In this document: positions 4,562-6,145 of the stretch, piece by piece
Numbering within the stretch: the stretch's first letter is position 1
How the letters are laid out: each line of letters starts with the position of its first letter
Origin: Deltaproteobacteria bacterium
Lineage (GTDB): Bacteria > Desulfobacterota > DSM-4660 > Desulfatiglandales > Desulfatiglandaceae
Assembly (NCBI GenBank): GCA_019313765.1
Contig: JAFDAP010000112.1
Span: 1-6,145, forward strand
Direction: 5' to 3'
DNA length: 6,145 bases
Position numbers and translations under genes: made by a program
The notes under the pieces: model-generated
Databases searched by the model: none
Seen by the model: the letters and a program-made list of their open reading frames with translations, nothing else
Told to the model about the DNA's origin: nothing

Positions 4562-5749
4562 TTATTCAATACCGCCCGCTGCCCTGGAGACTTCCCATGC
4601 CGCTTCAGTGTACTTAAAGTGGGTAGAAGTCCTGTAAGTATCGTATTGCAGGCGATAATCATCAATGAGATGCTCTGTAAAAGGAATATCACACTTTTCA
4701 AAGAACCTCTCCCATCCGATCCTCTTGGCCCAGTCACCTAATCGCTCATACTTGTTGGCATCGTCCGCATAGACCTCGACGATCTTCTTGGTCACTTCAC
4801 ACACTTCCGGAAACCTCGGGAAGGTATTGGGAAGCCATGGAACGACCACCTTGGAAAACTGTGGCGGGCTAATCCGGTTGGATACCTTCCCACCAGCCAT
4901 GATAGTCACTCCGTCACCCTCCTTGTCCGCAAGGGGTACGGCCATGCACATGGTATAGCAGTTACCGCAAAACATGCAGCGTTCTTCTTTAAGTTTTATG
5001 GTCTTTTTGCCGTCCTCGGTCTTGGCAGGCGAGATGGCGCCTGTGGGACAGGCAGCGATCACCAATGGAATCTCACACAGAGAATCCATGACCTCATGGT
5101 CAAGGGCCGGCGGTTTTCTGTGATAGCCCAAAAGGGCGATGTCCGAGCAGTGCACGGCCCCGCACATGTTCAGGCAGCAGGCCATGGAAATTCTGACCTG
5201 GGCAGGGAGCTTCATGCCCTGAAAATGATCAAAAAGATCATCCAGGACGGCCTTGACCATGGATGAGGCATCAGTGGCCGGTGTATGACAGTGGAGAAAC
5301 CCCTGGGTGTGCACGATGTTGGTCACCCCGGCCCCTGTCCCGCCAATGGGAAACTTGTAACTGCCGGTCACGTGTTTACGTTCCTGGAGATCCTTTTTCA
5401 GGGCCTCCATCTTTTCCTTACTGTCGGTCATAAATTCGATGTTATTCCGGGTGGTAAAACGCAAATGCCCGTCACAAAACTTGTCTGCGATTTCGCACAT
5501 TTCCCGGACATGCTCGACCGACATGAAACGACAGCCGCCGACCCGAATTGTATATACCTCATCCCCGGTTTCCGACACATGAACTAAAATACCCGGCTCA
5601 AGGATCTCATGATATTTCCATTTCCCGTAATTGTTCTGAATAACAGGAGGAAAATACTGCCAGAAGTGCCTGGGACCCAGGTCCGTGAGCCTGTTTTCCA
5701 TTGGTTTATCAGGGTTAAATAGACCTAATCTTTCAGTAGACAATGCCAT
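4562..5749 (-). CDS. dsrB: dissimilatory sulfite reductase subunit beta
   Basis: This encodes 395 residues, slightly longer than the roughly 381 of Desulfovibrio DsrB, with the extra residues mostly in the C-terminal tail. DsrB pairs with DsrA in an alpha2beta2 cytoplasmic enzyme that reduces sulfite with electrons delivered through DsrC. The siroheme/[4Fe-4S] ligand cysteines are visible as C154 (FLHC) and the CCLNMC block at C191, C192 and C196. A ferredoxin-type domain supplies C234 (ACPTGA) and C258, C261 and C264 (CMFCGNC) for the second cluster. All key cysteines are present, so the catalytic subunit appears intact. The ATG is preceded by AGGAGG (5758-5763) at eight bases; that site overlaps the dsrA stop codon. 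The gene starts 12 bases after dsrA, as is usual for this pair. Confidence 0.98.
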   Translation of the reverse strand: MALSTERLGLFNPDKPMENRLTDLGPRHFWQYFPPVIQNNYGKWKYHEILEPGILVHVSETGDEVYTIRVGGCRFMSVEHVREMCEIADKFCDGHLRFTTRNNIEFMTDSKEKMEALKKDLQERKHVTGSYKFPIGGTGAGVTNIVHTQGFLHCHTPATDASSMVKAVLDDLFDHFQGMKLPAQVRISMACCLNMCGAVHCSDIALLGYHRKPPALDHEVMDSLCEIPLVIAACPTGAISPAKTEDGKKTIKLKEERCMFCGNCYTMCMAVPLADKEGDGVTIMAGGKVSNRISPPQFSKVVVPWLPNTFPRFPEVCEVTKKIVEVYADDANKYERLGDWAKRIGWERFFEKCDIPFTEHLIDDYRLQYDTYRTSTHFKYTEAAWEVSRAAGGIE

Positions 5750-5761
5750 GGTTATTCCCTC

Positions 5762-6145
5762 CTATCTCTTATGCTTGACTCGGTATGCGTCAATGTCTCG
5801 TTCAAATCCACCCGGCACATCTTCCGCTTTCCAGAAGATGTAAGGGTTGCTCCTGGGCTCTGTCACCATCTGTGGCATGGGCGGAATCTCAAGAACTTCT
5901 AAGAATTTCGGGATCCCGTAACGCTGGATCAACTCGCCCAAACGCTCACGGTTCTTCCCCTCTTCCATCCACCAATCCCAGACCTTTTCCACGATCTCTT
6001 TGATATTATCGTAGGGCTCCTCGCATTTCACAAAAGGAATGGTCAGCACAGACATCTGAGCGCCTTCTAAGATCGGCGCCTTGGCCCCGAACAGTATGCT
6101 GCACCCCGTATCCGTACCCGGCCTCAGGGCCCTGGGCATGACATT
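5762..6145 (-). CDS. dsrA: dissimilatory sulfite reductase subunit alpha, C-terminal part
   Basis: The final 127 codons of dsrA lie in the window; the gene continues beyond the right edge, so the in-frame ATG at 6139 is internal and not the start. Recognisable DsrA blocks are MPRALRPG near the left of the fragment, KAPILEGAQ, the WDWWMEEGKNRERLGE helix and the strongly conserved EPRSNPYIFW near the C-terminus, followed by GGFERDIDAYR. The siroheme and cluster cysteines of this subunit lie outside the window. The TAG stop (5762-5764) overlaps the dsrB ribosome binding site, which supports tight co-translation. The promoter must lie upstream of dsrA, outside the window. Confidence 0.97.
   Translation of the reverse strand, partial: NVMPRALRPGTDTGCSILFGAKAPILEGAQMSVLTIPFVKCEEPYDNIKEIVEKVWDWWMEEGKNRERLGELIQRYGIPKFLEVLEIPPMPQMVTEPRSNPYIFWKAEDVPGGFERDIDAYRVKHKR

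Noticed and set aside
4562..5749. Open frames on the plus strand and in other minus frames within dsrB, and similar ones within dsrA and the TPR gene
   Set aside because: They are antisense or out-of-frame shadows of clearly identified genes, without independent support.

Overview
The window looks like chromosomal DNA of a sulfate-reducing bacterium, most likely a member of the Desulfobacterota. The minus strand carries the 3' end of dsrA, a complete dsrB and a complete dsrD. Together these encode the reductive-type dissimilatory sulfite reductase and its small activator protein. DsrD is typical of sulfate, sulfite and thiosulfate reducers, so the enzyme is probably used for respiration rather than sulfur oxidation. 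I cannot assign a genus from the sequence alone.

Layout, left to right. Positions 1-300 hold no convincing gene. They contain a palindromic, inverted-repeat-bounded element (1-189) and a four-copy 8-bp tandem repeat (265-296). On the plus strand, 322-1437 encodes a zinc-ribbon plus HEAT-repeat protein of the kind annotated as DVU0298 family. The gap 1438-1610 holds three hairpins in a row, two of them shaped like terminators facing the minus strand. The plus-strand gene 1611-2756 encodes a 381-residue protein that I do not recognise; it has faint kinase/APH-like features. The convergent gap 2757-3123 is filled by an AT-rich palindromic repeat whose right arm has been split by a 38-bp hairpin.

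The rest is a minus-strand operon, read from 6145 down to 3124: dsrA (partial), dsrB, dsrD, a five-TPR protein, and a YkgJ-type cysteine-cluster gene. The last gene appears broken: its N-terminal CC motif and its C-terminal tail are in different frames, and the conserved middle is missing.

DsrA and DsrB form the siroheme/[4Fe-4S] enzyme that reduces sulfite, and DsrD is known to stimulate it. The strongest layout signal is a near-perfect hairpin plus U-tract between dsrD and the TPR gene, which should make most transcripts end after dsrD. A second GC-rich hairpin lies between dsrB and dsrD. The TPR and YkgJ-like genes overlap by ATGA and so look translationally coupled. Their role is unknown; assistance to cofactor or enzyme assembly is only a guess from position. 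No dsrN (cobyrinate a,c-diamide synthase-like) gene follows dsrD within the window.
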